From Selaginella tamariscina (Eukaryota; Streptophyta; Lycopodiopsida; Selaginellales; Selaginellaceae), in assembly GCA_003024785.1 (NCBI GenBank), contig PUQB01000733.1, positions 45,121 through 109,120 on the forward strand: 64,000 bases of DNA, in the 5' to 3' direction. Position 1 is the first letter of the stretch; every line of letters starts with the position of its first letter. This document shows positions 25,680-38,990 of this stretch, one piece after another. A model generated the notes under the pieces. The model worked only from the letters and a program-made list of their open reading frames with translations. It was not told where the DNA came from and did not search any database. Position numbers and translations under genes: made by a program.

Positions 25680-27203
25680 GGTTGTGTAGATGGTGATGGA
25701 TCTGATGGTCCTGGATCCGTGTGAGTTGGGCCATCTAAGGTATGACCGAATGTAGTCAACGAGTCTCGAACAACAAACCGTTTCATTCGAACTACGTGAA
25801 CTATCTCAACCTCATGAGATCCCACCAACTGTACCTGATACACCTGAGGACCAACCTTTCGGAGAACTCGGTAGGGACCAAGCCACTTATGTAATAAACC
25901 AGTTGCAAGCCCAGGTGCAGTTAGCTTGGGAAAACGTACCAGTACTAAGTCACCGTCAGCATAGTCTGGTGGAATTTGATGTCGTGCATTGTAAGAAGAT
26001 TGTGTATTTGAGCTCGACCAAGATGTTCAGCAGACTCTGCACGCAGAAGAGGTAAGACAGCATCCAAATGTCGAGCCCACATTTTCGCATCCTCGGCACG
26101 TGGCAGATTCGATGATAATCCCAATTCACTAGGCAACTTAGGATCATATCCATACAATGCCTTGAATGGAGAGATACCAATCGAACTCTGAATGCCTGTT
26201 ACATAAGCAAATCTCAAGCATCGCAAATACCAATCCCAGTCAGTGTGATTGAAGTTCACATACTTCGAGATCATACCCTTGAAGGTCCGATTCAATCGCT
26301 CCACCAAACCATCAGTTTGTGGATGATATGGAGAGGCAAATGAGTGTTTTACCCCTAACCTCTCACACAACACTCGGAATACCTCTGCAATGAAAGCGGG
26401 GCCATTATCTGATAACATCCGCTCTGGACAAGAATGCTGCAAAACCACATTATCGAACAAAAACAAAGCTGTTGACAGGGCAGTTGCATCCGGAAGAGCA
26501 CCAACCTCCACCCAACGAGTTAAATAATCAGATACGACAATGATGTACTGGTTACCTTGAGAAGAACGTGGAAAAGGTCCCATTAAATCCACTGCAATTA
26601 ACTCAAAAGGGCGAGAGACGTTGATGGATTCTAACACCCCATGGCCCGAGTCGTAGAGGAATTCCGAGTTTGACAAATGGGACAACTTGAATATACCTGA
26701 TCACATCACCACGCATGCTAGGCCAATAAAAGGATCTGCGGAGCTTCTCCAACACTCGTTGGTGACCAAGATGACCTCCAACAATAGGCGAATCATGATA
26801 TGCTCGAAGAAGGTGTGGAACATATGTAGAGGGCACAGCCAACGCCATCTGTCTCTGGATTTGTCCCAATAAAAACAATAAACCATCCTGAAGTCGAAAC
26901 TGAGCATGATATTGTCGAAACCGGTTCGGAAGAAGGACTTGCAAACGCATCCCGTAATTGCCTCGTCCACGGTTCACGTTTTTGGGCATCCTGCCACTGT
27001 TCCAAGGATGGTAAGTCGGCATCGAATACCTGAGGGGCTTGTATCAAACCGAATGCTGCAGCGACTGCATGAGCAGGCAAAGTGGAATCAGAAAGGGGTG
27101 CTCGAGAAAGTGCATCCGCATCCACCATTGTTCGCCCAGGCCTGTGCACCACCTTAAAGTTATATACTTGGAGACGTAATGCCCATCTGGCTACACGACC
27201 CAC
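25680..27203 (-). CDS. Ty3 integrase and C-terminal tail
   Basis: The region has the HHCC-type N-terminus (HDSPIVGGHLGHQRV and FYWPSMRGD), then a catalytic core with the DDE residues in AVDLMGP, LSDNGPAF and GLVERLNRTFKG, and the GISPFKALYGYDP block, open from 26685 to 25945. A frame change near 26690 separates the zinc part from the core. Another near 25945 separates the core from the tail (GPYRVLRKVGPQVYQVQLVG and HVVRMKRF), which shows no chromodomain. Integrase inserts the cDNA copy into the chromosome. Confidence 0.88.
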
Positions 27204-29003
27204 TAATTCTTCCGTTTTAGCAAGGAAGTGACAGCAGCATGATCACACTCCAAAAGTGTTTCACTCCCATGTAAGTAGGCATGAAGTCGTTCAAAACCCC
27301 AAACAGCAGCAAGGCATTCTTTTTCAGTAGTGGAATAATTCCGCTCAGCCGCGTGAGTACTCGACTAATGTAAGCCACCGGGTGTCGAATTGAAGAATCC
27401 ACAGCATCAGTTTGCATCAATACACACCAATACCAACATCTGAGGCATCTACTCGTAAAATGAACGGACGAGTAAAATCTGGGTATTGAAGCAATGGTGG
27501 AGTTGTCAGGAACTCTTTTAACTGGTCAAATGCCTGCTGACACCTGCGAGTCCACCTGAAAGATACCTGTGGACGAACTAACTCCCGAAGAGGGGCAGTT
27601 CGATCAGTGAGATGATCGATGAATCGACCCAAGTACTGCACCGTGCCCAAGAAACGCTGGACTTCCTGTACTGTACGGGACGAGGGAACTCTCGAACAGC
27701 TCGCAACTTCATTGGATCCACCTGTAAACCCTCTCGAGATATACGGTAACCCAAGTAAGTGGTGTCGGTCCGAACCAAACACACACTTTTCAAGTTTCAA
27801 CTTCAGGCCAACTTCTCGAAATCGATCAAGAACGCGCCGTACATCACGAATGTGATCCTCCCAAGAACCAGACCCATGAATGAGCACATCGTCGATAAAA
27901 TCGGCAGTGATATCAGGCATATCAAAGAAGCTCATCCATCATGCGTTGAAAGGTGGCAGGAGCTGAAGTCAATCCAAAAGGCATGACCAAAAACTCGTAA
28001 AGACCAAATGGTGTCCGGAAGGCCGTTTTTGGAATATCCTCCTCAGCCATAGGAACCTGCCAATATCCTGATGCCAAATCCAACTTAGTAAACCATCGAC
28101 TCTGACCCAAACGATCTAATAGATCGGCAGAGTTCGGAAGTGGATAGACATCTTTGATGGTAACATCGTTAAGAGGTCGGTAATCCACACAAAATCGGAG
28201 AGATCCATCAGGCTTGGGAACCAAATGAGGTTCACATGCCCATGGACTCCGTGATGGACGACACACTCTTACCAATCATATGTAACAGCTGTTCGCATGG
28301 CTGATAACTCCTTTGGTGACCTGCGTCGAACCGGGACTTTGAAAGGCTTTGCATTGCCGGTGGGTATACAGTGTCGAGTCTTCACACGTGCACCTTGGGA
28401 CAGATCAAATTTGAACAAACTTGCATACTGCTTAAGTTGTTCGATGCAGTGTGCTCGACACTCAGGTGACGGATCCGGCATTTGAACCTGTTGAGATGAA
28501 CACCACCCCAAGACCGGAATCAAAGGAGCTGTATGCGTGATACAAACAGCAACAAGCTTCTCTGGACGTAAAGGAACAGACTGCAGAGACACAGACTCCA
28601 AGCGTAATACAGGAGGAGAGAGTGAAAAATCACATGTACCTTTCGACTGCTTTAACCAATCACATCCCAGAATGATGTCAAAGACCTGGGAAGGGACAAC
28701 CCTAAGAGACCCAGAGGGAAACTTACATTTGGCACCCAAACCAGCGTAGTCAAAGTGGTGTACTGTGATACTGCACGAGACTGCCCATTACCATATAAAA
28801 TGTGCAAGACCTTATCTGCACGTCTTAAGGGTAATGAGCACCGATGCGCTAGAGAAAGTTATGGAAGACATACTGGATCCTGTATCCACAAGCACTGTGA
28901 CTGAAAGATCATTCACTCGTGCAGAAAATGTGAAAACTGGATGATCTGGTGGAACTTGCAAACCTTGATATGCATAGCGGAAAAATGGAGGTGAAGTCTC
29001 CAT
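27204..29003 (-). CDS. Ty3 protease, reverse transcriptase and RNase H
   Basis: The protease is recognisable from [14 protein letters not shown] (about 28870-28910), with LGCDWLKQ downstream. Reverse transcriptase follows with [51 protein letters not shown] and the active-site FIDDVLIH (27880-27910). RNase H-like sequence follows ([21 protein letters not shown]). Several single-frame changes, for example near 28270, 27925 and 27420, interrupt the polyprotein. Confidence 0.88.
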
Positions 29004-29032
29004 CGCACGGGATCCCTCCGTCGCCCGTACGA

Positions 29033-30108
29033 TTAGTTTTCCGCAACAGATCCACCTGCAAGAGAGGCTTCGTCATCTGGAAGCTCATCATTCAGACATA
29101 ATGGCCGCCACAGGCACACCATCCGGAACATATGGTCGCCAGCCTGGATGTGGTGGACGCCAATCAGGATACACATCGCATGCCCGCCAAGTATGTCCAG
29201 CGCCCAACAGGCCCAACAATGAACTTGATTGGGTCGACCTGCATTGTTCCGATTCCTCCTGTCACGAATCCGTGGATTTTGACCACCACGGGCAGGGAAC
29301 TTGAGTAGGTGCAAGACATTTCGGGAGGAGGTCACAGGTGGGCCCCGAGTCGACCACCAAAAGGCTTGCCGTGCGGGCACATATGCAGCAGCATCAACCT
29401 CCATTGGATCAGCACGCTGAACAAGAGGAGCAGGTAACCCAAGGGGAACACGGCCCTCACCAGGCACCAACTCAAAACGTTGAGCTAGTGCAAAAGCTTC
29501 CTCCAATGTGGTAGGACGAAGAGCCCGAACGAATCGAACAAGTTCGGGTCGCATAGTTGGCCATAACATACCGAGCTTAATGGGCTCAGGCATGTTAGGA
29601 TATGCACGCCGAACTAAATCCCCGAACCTAATACTGAACCGCATAACAGACTCACCAGGATGTTGTCGTATCGCATGCAGTTGTTGGAAAGCATCATCTG
29701 AATCCTCAACTTTGCCAAACGTACGTTTGAGGCATTCCGTTAACCGATTACTATTGGCTTGAATCTCCGCAGCCAATCCATTATACCACTTGAGCGCAGG
29801 CCTTCCAAACATGTAGGGAATTCTCTGAGAGCACGGGCCTCATCCCAACCATGGTAACGAACAATGACTTGGAAATGATCAAACCAGTGGTATACATCAT
29901 CTCCCGGATCACCACAAAAAGATCGGGGTCGAACCCTCGGATTTGTGGCCTGTGAAGAAGATGAAGGAGTACTAGAAGCAGATCCCCCGGCATGAGGCTC
30001 AGACGGGGAAGAGGAGGACGGACCCTCAACAAAGCGCTCCAACAACTTAGTTTGTGCATCAATAGCAGTAGCAATAATGCTAAAAGCCGTCTCCATGTTC
30101 ATTGTCAT
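29033..30108 (-). CDS. Ty3 gag
   Basis: Two overlapping frames carry a capsid-type sequence: RSFCGDPGDDVYHWFDHFQV and then ALKWYNGLAAEIQ, LRPTTLEEAFALAQRFELV and PMEVDAA. A degenerate zinc knuckle (CWAC..GGHAMC) lies near the C-terminus at about 29160-29215. A frame change near 29800 separates the halves. Gag packages the retrotransposon RNA. Confidence 0.82.
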
Positions 30109-30160
30109 GGAAACAAGAAAAGGAAAAGGCGGAAGAAAGGAATACCCAACTTCTCCACAA

Positions 30161-30362
30161 TGAAAGAGCGATATATATTCAAAATGTCAGTCAGATTATT
30201 AGCTACAAAAACCCTGCTTATATACAGGAGACCTCCTACATGTGGCACACATGCGACACGTGGCACTGACACATGGCAGCAGATCACCACCCATGTGTCA
30301 CTATGCATGTGTGTATATACACATGTTATATACATTACGTTACATAATATACAGTATCTACA
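30161..30362 (-). repeat. 5' LTR of the Ty3 element
   Basis: Partner of 25463-25665. In element orientation it runs from TGTAGATACTG to CGCTCTTTCA and is followed by the gag leader. I could not match the leader to a standard primer-binding site. Confidence 0.93.
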
Positions 30363-33300
30363 ATTTTATTTAAATTTAATAACATATAAAAGTTATGACT
30401 GATTTACAATCGTATTTTTAGTTCTTAAATTTATGCTTTGTTTCTTTTTATATTGTTCATGTTAATTGGAAGTTTAAATTAAAATGCAATTAAATTTTTC
30501 CATAACAAAAAACATTTTATATTCATAACATTAAGGCAAAAATGATATATAAATACCATATTTTTTTAATTTTAGATAAACTTAGAATTAGTGACATAAC
30601 ATATTATTACATTTTTATAAATTAATTAACTAAATAATTATTTATTTAAGGGTTTGTAATATAATTTTCAAAAGTCATTTATATAATACATTAACCCCTT
30701 TATTATTTTAAAATATTCAAAAATATGTATTACTTATATATATTTATCCAATTAACTATAAATTTAATTTTGTATTTAATTAATTCATAAGTAAACATAT
30801 ATTGACAAGAATTATTTCATTAATTTTAAAATAAATGGCTATAATTAAATACAATTCTATATTAATAATTGTTAAAACATTATATGACATTTTTTGAAAT
30901 AAACTGTCCCTTAGATAATTATATTTATACTATTCAAAATTTTAAATGGTAATGTTGAAATAAAATTACTTGTATTTGAATGCTTATATTTTAATCTTAT
31001 AAATATAAAATTTCATTGAGGATAAAAATGTATATTTTTAAAATTGAAGGGTTATATATATAATTAATATGCACACTATATATTTAAATAGAACTTAAAT
31101 GGTTTTAATAATATTAATTCATATGTGAAATAATTAAATTATTATTTTTTAATTATACATGCTTACACACATTTTGTATATTGATATATACTTTGTAATT
31201 CATAACATAATTATAAATTTATGATTAGGTAAAAACCATGCGATGGCATAGCCACGTGCATTTTGTGATGGGCTTAGCATATGAACACTAAATATACATT
31301 GGAGTGCACATACTTATATACATATTGTCTTCGTTAGACACAATTTCAGCCACTCTATATAGGTTTATACATAATATATAGTTTCTCTTTATAACTAGTA
31401 CACATGCCCACTTTTAATGGGCTTATTTATTTGATAATAATTTATTAATTAATAAATTTTTAACCAACTAACCTTGTGAGTTTATTAAACCTTTATTTTA
31501 GTTGTTATACTTCACCTAATAAGTTTATCTCTAATTTGAATTTATATATAGCATTAACTTGTAATAGGAATTTAAAAATAAATTCCTAGGTTTACTTAGG
31601 ATTAATTATTTAATGATTCTTAACTTAATTATTATTTTTAATATGGTGAATTTATTTTTGAGTTGATCCTAAATCTAATTAATCCTTAATCTAATAAATT
31701 TATCTCAAATTCATTCTTAAGTTAAAACCTTAATCTAATTATTATCCTTAGTAAGTTTATTCTTGAGTTTACCCTTATCCTTAATCTAATGTAAGCTTGA
31801 GCCTTAACTTGATTATCATATGCATTGGTTAACACCTTTAACCTAATTATTATTTTAATTTAATAAGTTTATTTTTAAATTAAACTCTTAGTTTACTCAT
31901 GCATGGGCTTAACTATTCAACAACCCTTTAACATTTATCCTTATCATCCAACACTCTTATGAAGATTTATATACCTTTAACTCAATTGTTGTCATTAACA
32001 TGATGAGTTTATCCTTAAGTTTGACTGTTAATGTAGTTATTATTCTTAATATAATGAGTTATTTTTAAGTTGAACCTTTAACCTAATTATTATTTTTAAC
32101 CACCTAGTGAGTTTAACTCATCTCAACTTCCTAAGTTAATATAATTGTCATATTTGAATTTAAAATAACTACCGAATAGAATTTCAAATAACCAAGACAT
32201 TTATGACCATTGAATAAACTTATTATATAAGATTAGTACACATGCCCCCTATTGGTGAATTAATTATTTAATAATAATTTATAAATTAATAAATCTTTAA
32301 CCCACTGGTTATCCTAATTTGTTAATCTAATTATTATTATTAATTTGATGAATTTATCTTAAGTTAAGGCACTTAACCCAATTGTTAGCAAGTTTATTCT
32401 TAAGTTCTTATATTATTTAATAACTCTTAATTTAATTATTATCCTTAACTTAATACCTAAGTTTAACAATCTTTATTATGAATTTATTCATAAGTTAAAC
32501 CCTTAATACAGTTGTTATACTTAAGGTAACCATTAGTTAGGGTAGGATATTAACTATCCAATGGAGTAGATAAATGGGGCGTCCATGACACACAGAACAC
32601 ATATATAAACTTATTGTTATCCTTAACTTTGTGAGTCCTTTTAACCCAGTGTTATCTTAACTTATTGATCATTCATATTTAAACTTAATTATTTAATTAC
32701 ATATAACTCAATTGTTATTCTTAATTTAACTTAGTTACTTAGTGAATTTTCAAACCATTCCTTTAACCTCAATTGTTATCTTTCTTAACCTAGTGAGTTT
32801 ATTTTTAAATTTGATCTTTAATTTATTTAACCAAGTGAATTTTAAGATAACCATGATAGAATTTAGTATAGCATTAGATGAAAATTAGAATAATCATAGG
32901 ATGACATATAATAATTTATTTAACCAAGTGAATTTTAAGATAACCATGATAGAATTTAGTATACCATTAGATGAAAATTAGAATAATCATAGGATGACAT
33001 ATAAACATAAGCATACACGCACACACACAATAAACTTATTATATGAGATATACACATTTACACATAACATATAATTTCTCTTTAATAATTGGTCTTTGGT
33101 GTGCAGCAAACATCCATCTAGTTGTTAGATGGAAACTCCACCTGTAATTGTTTCTCTATCTTCCTCTTCCTCTACAATCACATGTTATAAAGCATGTACC
33201 TACTACCAGTCTCCAGCTGCTCTTGTTCTAATATAACAGTCCGTATAAATAGTATTAAAAATATTTATTACACAAGAACATATATGGATATACACATTCA

Positions 33301-34151
33301 TAGAGATATTTGAGATATTCAAATATTATGTATTATTTAATACGCATTGTAAAGTTTGTAAATACATATTTTTAGTTAAGTTTGTGTCATTTTAAGCTAT
33401 TAGGTCTGCTAGAGACATTAATAGAAAAGATTAAATCTTATTTTAATTTAATAAGTTTAAAAATACTCATTAATGAATAGGGCAATTAATTATAACATAT
33501 GCAATATTTAATAATCATAGCATTTGCACACTGTAAATAATAAAAAATTAAACAATATATAATAAAGACTATAGCATATATACATGCAATATCTGTTAAT
33601 CTTTGCAAATTAAGTATGTGATATATATATATATATATAGACACACACATAAAGAATTTAAATGTGTTTTCTTAGAAGCCCTGAACAATATATTAATTTA
33701 TATCGATAAATGTATGATTACTCATAAATAACACTTTTAAACTTTAATATATAGCTATATAATAATATAAACAAGTATGTAGAATTTATATTCATAATAT
33801 AAATGTGAAGCCAAGCTTATTTAAATTAAAATAAAGATTCAATCTTAACTATTGCCTGACTTTTTAAAATATATTAATTTACTAAAAGTTAGTATATATT
33901 TTATAGCAATCGATAAAATTTCATTAATTCATCCAAAATATAACCAATGCAAAATATATATTAATTCATTTAAAATATTTAAAATATTTATTAATTATTA
34001 AAAGGTTTTTATTATATTACAAGTTATATTATATTTTTGAGTTAAACGAAATGCACAAAATTTTGTATACTCTGTTTTGTAGGGTTGGAACGAACGGCTT
34101 AGATTAACCCGATAGTGTAAACGGTAATGCGATTAGGGTTCTTCAGATGAA
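30363..34151. other. Long AT-rich spacer with degenerate repeats
   Basis: No gene is supported over 3.8 kb. From about 31470 to 32870 the sequence repeats loosely around phrases such as CTTAACCTAATTATTATT and AGTTTATTCTTAAGTT, as in a decayed tandem array. The right end holds the promoter of the SANT gene. Confidence 0.6.
32821..33003. repeat. 93-bp tandem duplication
   Basis: The segment 32821-32913 is repeated almost exactly at 32914-33003 (key phrases CCAAGTGAATTTTAAG and AATCATAGGATGACATATA). Only one or two differences are seen, so the duplication is recent. Confidence 0.92.
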
Positions 34152-35662
34152 ATGGCGAGGAAGAGCAGGAGCTCCGAAGATGGATGGACCAAGGAGCAGG
34201 AGGCCAAGCTGCGCCAGGCGCATCTTCTCGTCAGAGCCACGCCCAATTTCTGGCGCGACATCGCCAAGCTCGTAAGTCCTCGCAAATCCCCTCAAATCCC
34301 CTTAGATCCCATTCAATCTAATTCTGCTAACATCGCCAAACTCATAAGTCCCAAGACTAAATCTCTCGCCGCTAAATGTAGACAAGAAGATCTTCATATT
34401 CTTTAGAAAATCTCCAAACCCTATAATCTGATTAAGCAATTTTTTCATGTGTGTGGATGCATACATTTAACATATAAACATATATATATTGCTATTGAGA
34501 AATGTAGGTACCAGGGAAGACAGCAAACGAGTGCTTCAACAAGTTCTATGCAGCACATCCAACACCTCCGGCAGTAGCTCGTACACCCAAAGACCACGGC
34601 TAACAACTTCACCGATCAAATCGTTGGGGAAGTTACTTTCACCCACCAGCTTGTTAAAGCAGAAAAAGACCACAAAACCGGTACGCTTTTATACCCACGC
34701 ACACACACACACACAATTAGCTGATTTTGTACTGAATATATAAGGTAAGAGCAAGAGCTCGATCGTGAAGTCGCACAAGACCGTCCGGGAAATATTGAGA
34801 AAGCAACAGATTGCTGATCTGGGCTATGAAGAGGACGCATTTGCTGCACTTGAATCGTCTGATGTTCCTTGTGGGGTGACAAACTTACTTCGTCTTCGAG
34901 TCCCAAGCCTAAGAGAAGGAAAGTTAATGTGAAGCCATGTTCTTCCAAGGTAAGATATTTGTGTGGTGTGTGATACGAACTATACTCCAGATGTATGGAT
35001 GCCCCGACAAACACAGCTGTACACATAATCAGTCACACGCACGCACGCACACACACACATATACACACCACAAATGTAATATGTTTCTCTGCTACACTTT
35101 GTAGGCAAGCTCATCCAGTTCAAAGCCGAGTCCATCGCTTATGGACAGTCCGGAGGTTCTCAAGAAGCACTATATAGGCGGGAGGAAGCACGACAGGTAC
35201 CTTGATTTGCTTGTACGGAGGAACAAATTGCCGTCAGCAAAGAAAAACGCAAGGAAAGCTGAGGCGTAAGTCCTTTTGTGTGTGTGTGTGTGCAGACGAG
35301 CAGAGAGTAGCTTACAACTTACTGAAGTCCAAGCTTAAGTTGTTTTTTATGTAACATAGGCATACACATGTATACAGGGGATGCATGCACTATATGTAGA
35401 TGCATATGTATGCTGTTGCATATCTACAGATTTCTACTATGTATATGTACATGCATATATAATAAAACATGTACACCGCACAACTAGCATGTAAGTACAC
35501 AGGTCAAAGACGAGGCTGGGATCAACTAGTGATTTATCAGCTGCAAAGTGTGCAGTGATTGCTAGTGCCAGGGATGTTCTCGAGCAGGCAGCATCCTCTG
35601 TACACAATGAAGACGAAGATCAACTATTCAGTGAGACAGACAGCGAGTCAGATAGTATTTAG
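34152..35662 (+). CDS. SANT/Myb-domain nuclear protein, two frame breaks
   Basis: This is a plant-specific SANT protein, presumably chromatin-associated. Five exons are seen (34152-34271, 34508-34680, 34745-34949, 35105-35265, 35503-35662). Exon 1 encodes WTKEQEAKLRQAHLLVRATP and FWRDIAKLV, continuing as VPGKTANECFNKFYAAHPTPP, a SANT-like helix set. Then come a basic stretch with SPIKSLGKLLSPTSL, KTVREILRKQQIADLGYEED, a nuclear signal (PKPKRRKV), SPEVLKKHYIGGRKHDRYLD and an acidic end (DQLFSETDSESDSI). One base is missing near 34592 (ACACCC before AAAG) and another near 34885. The architecture matches a conserved but poorly characterised plant family that I recall from other genomes, and no symbol is safe. 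Confidence 0.75.
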
Positions 35663-35695
35663 AGGTACACATACATATACACAAATCTATATATG

Positions 35696-35726
<31 letters not shown>

Positions 35727-36141
35727 TCACTCACGCACACGCACACTCACACAGCACATTTCTTTTTAGTACTAACTCAATAGTATTGGGGTGTTTGTAG
35801 AGATGCACACTTAAAGCACTTCACTCTTGAGAATTTGGATTAAAAATCATTATTTGTATATTCCTGAATAACCTGAGAGATGTTTACCATTAATCCTTTG
35901 AAATTAATCCTTGGTTAAGAATGGTTATGTTGTCTGGTATGTACACAAACGAACCCCGTAAGTGTGTTCAGTATTACTTAACATGAACCTGTAATTAATA
36001 AAAAAATTAATTTTTTTTATATACTATATATATAAGGTTAAATAACAGTTTTATGCAGTCTTGAAAACTTGAATATAATAGAAACAATATGGTTCGATTC
36101 ACTGCTGCTGATACATCTTTACTGAGTACATAGACACATTG
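35663..36141. other. Intergenic
   Basis: Contains a CT/CA microsatellite (35697-35755) and otherwise AT-rich sequence leading into the PPR gene. Confidence 0.5.
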
Positions 36142-37760
36142 ATGGGACAAAGGTACCTAGTTCGTAGCCTAAGACGCTTATCAAGCAAGAATGACGAGGG
36201 ACTGGACAACTTAGACAGGTTTGCGGTGCTTATAAGAGAGTGCGGGAATACACACGAGTACTCAAGAGGTAAGCAAATACACCGGAAGATAGTGGAAGAA
36301 GACCTCTTTGGGAGATACTTAGGCAATCTTCTCATTGAGATGTATGGCAAGTGCGGTCACATAGACGAGGCTAAGTCAGTATTTGATAAGATAATGTGTA
36401 AGAATGTGTTTACATGGAACCTGTTGGCCGGTGCATATGTAGAGAATGCTAAGTACATGGAACAATACACCTCTACAGGTGCATGTGTGCGGAAGGAGCA
36501 CGAGCTGATAGCATCACCATCTTAGCTGTTATTGCATCTTGTTTCGAGGAGAAGCTCGCTGCAGGGTTCCTTCCGAGCTTATATGGGACACACATACTTG
36601 AACACACTCTCATTCGGAACTCTATTATAACAATGTATGGCAGGCTTGGAAACATAACTCTTGCAAAGGCGACTTTCGATGATATGCCTGACACGAGGAC
36701 AAGCTGTACATGGAATGCGCTGCTTACTGCATATGCCCGGAATGGATTGGGCCTTGAATGTGTGATTCTCTATAGAAGAATGCTCTCGGAGGGTGTAAAA
36801 TGCGATACGTACACTTGTCTGGGTGTTCTCGGCGGTGTTACGAAGACGAATGACGTGGAATCCATCCAGTTGTTGATATCTGAGAGTGAATGTGTCACTC
36901 TAATGAATGCACTCATTGGTGCATACGGACGATGTGGAGAATCTCACAAGGCAAGATCCATCTTCGATTCCCTCACCGTGAAGAACGTAGTGACGTGGAC
37001 TGTGATGATATCAGCATATGCCCAGAACGGGCATCTTGTGGAGGCCCTGGAGCTAATCAAACGCATGGAAGAGGTACCTGACGTGGTAACCATTGTCACC
37101 ATACTGGACGTGTGTGGTGCTCTAGCTGATCTTGAATACGGAAGGAGTGTACACGACATTGCCGCGAAGAAGGAGCTCGACGTGTGTACCGCGGTTGGGA
37201 ACGTGCTGGTAGATATGTATGGGAGATGCGGGGCGGTACAAGAGGCGTACAGTGCGTTCCGAAAGGTAACCTTGAGAGACGTGCAGTCTTGGAGTTTACT
37301 GATTGCGGCATATGCCCAAACAGGACGCGCTCTGGAAGTTGTCGACTTGTTCATGGAGATGCAAATGAAGGGTTTATACCAAGTGAGGTAACAATGACTG
37401 GTGTTTTAGATGTGTGTAGTCATCTTGGTTTAGTGTGAAGCTCGTATGTATTTCGTTAGAATGCAAGACGAGTGCGGTATTATACCTTGTGTAGAACACT
37501 ATGGGTGTATGGTGGATACGTTAGGACGTTTGGGAAGGCTTGAGGAGGCCAATGAGATTGTAGAATGTATCGTAACGAGGCTGATGTAGTTATGTGGCAT
37601 ATTCTGCTGAGTGCTTGTAGAGTTCATGGTGATGTCGAGCGTGGGATATGGATCGCAGAAAATGTGCTTGGATTGGACGAGTTTGAGAGTGGTTCTTATG
37701 TGCTTGTATCAAATTCGATCATGTTTCTTTCTGAAGAACCTTGACATTTTGTAGCTAATG
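36142..37760 (+). pseudogene. Pentatricopeptide repeat (PPR) protein, at least four frame breaks
   Basis: PPR proteins bind organellar RNA and act in editing, splicing or stability. The sequence is an intronless run of about 35-residue repeats such as NLLIEMYGKCGHIDEAKSVF, NSIITMYGRLGNITLAKATF, NALIGAYGRCGESHKARSIF and NVLVDMYGRCGAVQEAYSAF. It continues into an E-type end (EHYGCMVDTLGRLGRLEEAN, then VVMWHILLSACRVHGDVERG). The frame changes near 36475, near 37370 (a GGG run), near 37433 (stop at LGLV) and near 37572. The middle frame is open for 300 residues. It is probably a pseudogene, or an intact PLS-type PPR gene with base losses. Confidence 0.88.
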
Positions 37761-38244
37761 ATTATGAGATATTAAAAGCAATGGGAAGCAATGCAGTAAC
37801 AGCCAAGTTATTGGCTTTCTTCACACCGATATTGCCCTGACCTGGATCCAAAACTCATACACCTCCCCTTGGGCATTACCCATAAGCAACATGCCATCAG
37901 TAACTGTCACCCATGTCTGCAATTGAACAAATCCCGATCATCCGCAAGGGTAAACGGACCCGATCATCCAACTATCATCTGGAACGTAGAACCGATTCTC
38001 CCTGGGACATATAACTCGTCCTTTTCTGTAACGAAACTGTCTCTGCCGCCCACAATCTCATCTTCATGTCAAGAAGTTGCGGATCCCCAGTCGCCTCAAA
38101 AAAGAGCTCACTAACAGAACGTTCAGTGCCATCATAGACACGAATAGCATATCCAGAAATGCTTATTTCAATTCAAGGCATCTGTTGTTATACGTTGGAA
38201 TATGCTTAGGTTTACTTAACTACGTTGGTGGGTGATGATGAATT
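37761..38244. other. Unassigned sequence, possible decayed minus-strand coding
   Basis: A minus-strand frame around 37900-38130 (VYDGTERSVSELFFEATGDP, then KMRLWAAETVSLQ) looks protein-like but is shifted and has no family I can name. Confidence 0.3.
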
Positions 38245-38847
38245 GTAACATGGCATCGGAGCCACGGCGGCAAGCAGACGGTAGACTCAAGCATTCAAAG
38301 GTAAATGCGGCTCAAGGGGAAGGCAAATCTTCCTCTTGTGCGGGTGCTGGGACAGCAATGGTAGCTGCAGTCAAACCCTTTGCTTTCCAAAACAAAGACT
38401 TTGCACTATGGAAGTGTTTCGTGTGGTTGTTGTACCATGGATTGTCCGTGGCAAGGATGTCGAGCCGGCGATCGAGAGCACAGTGGAGTCGATGAAGCTG
38501 CATATAGATTCAAGATGAGTACGCACGAGGCTGTATTTGTTGTTTTCTTAGTGCAAGTGTCCTGCTCAAGGCGAATATGAGTGAGGGTGCACAAAAGCTG
38601 TGGAGGTGGTTGGAAAACACCTATGGAAAGAAATAGGAGCTCATGGTCCTAAACATGCGGTGTCAGAAACAATGCAGAAACTACAGCTCTTAGGAGTTGG
38701 GGTCAATATTGATGGAATGTTTCTTCACGAGAACTTAAGTTTCAAGGAATCTTCACTTTGCCTAATCAACCAAGAAATTCTTTGTCAGGAATGTGGTGGA
38801 GGACATGAACTTCAATAAGCCATGCTCATTCGTGATGCTACTCTGGG
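38245..38847 (+). mobile_element. Ty1/copia remnant, left part (gag)
   Basis: Plus-strand fragments resemble the copia gag region: FAFQNKDFALWK near 38390 and KLWRWLENTYGK near 38594-38632, in changing frames. The sequence stops at a 12-bp motif (38836-38847) that recurs at 47829-47840, and the same type of element (zinc knuckle, then pol) continues after it. I read this as one copia copy split by the insertion at 38848-47828. No LTR was found. Confidence 0.55.
38836..38847. repeat. Target-site duplication, left
   Basis: TGCTACTCTGGG is repeated exactly at 47829-47840, close outside the inverted termini of the transposon. This is longer than the usual 8-11 bp of Mutator-like elements, but it is the only perfect repeat at the two borders. 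Confidence 0.65.
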
Positions 38848-38860
38848 TTTGACATTTCCT

Positions 38861-38990
38861 CGAGCGCAGTTTGCCGAGCGTACGGATTTCCGTCATACCG
38901 GAATATTCCATTCCGTACAGAATATTCGTTTTCATATAAAGAATATTCTGGTGGCCGGCGGGCGGGCAATCATGGCGGCACGGTAATGTG
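38861..38990. repeat. Left terminal/subterminal region of the transposon
   Basis: Starts with CGAGCGCAG and carries GGAATATTCC, CCGTACAGAATATTCG, AAGAATATTCTGG and a GC-rich block (GGCCGGCGGGCGGGC). The same elements occur inverted at the other end. Confidence 0.65.

Larger units (their letters stand above)
25463..30362 (-). mobile_element. Ty3/gypsy LTR retrotransposon, complete but frame-broken
   Basis: Two about 200-bp LTRs (25463-25665 and 30161-30362) enclose gag, protease, reverse transcriptase, RNase H and integrase in the Ty3 order, all on the minus strand. In element orientation the LTRs begin with TGTA and end with TTTCA. A purine tract (AGAGGGGGATAA) abuts the downstream LTR. The LTRs differ by several indels, so insertion is not recent. 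No exact 5-bp target duplication is visible at the outer edges. Reading frames are interrupted in gag and pol, so the copy is probably non-autonomous now. Confidence 0.93.

Noticed and set aside
25458-30367. Target-site duplication of the Ty3 element
   Set aside because: The 5 bp outside each LTR do not match, so none is claimed. The boundaries rest on the LTR pair and the purine tract.
31250-33000. Possible tandem gene family in the repetitive AT-rich stretch
   Set aside because: The repeated phrases have stops in all frames and low complexity. They look like a decayed satellite.
38861-38869. Placing the transposon end exactly at CGAGCGCAG with an 8-bp target duplication
   Set aside because: Bases directly outside the motif do not match between the two sides, whereas the 12-bp repeat slightly further out is perfect.
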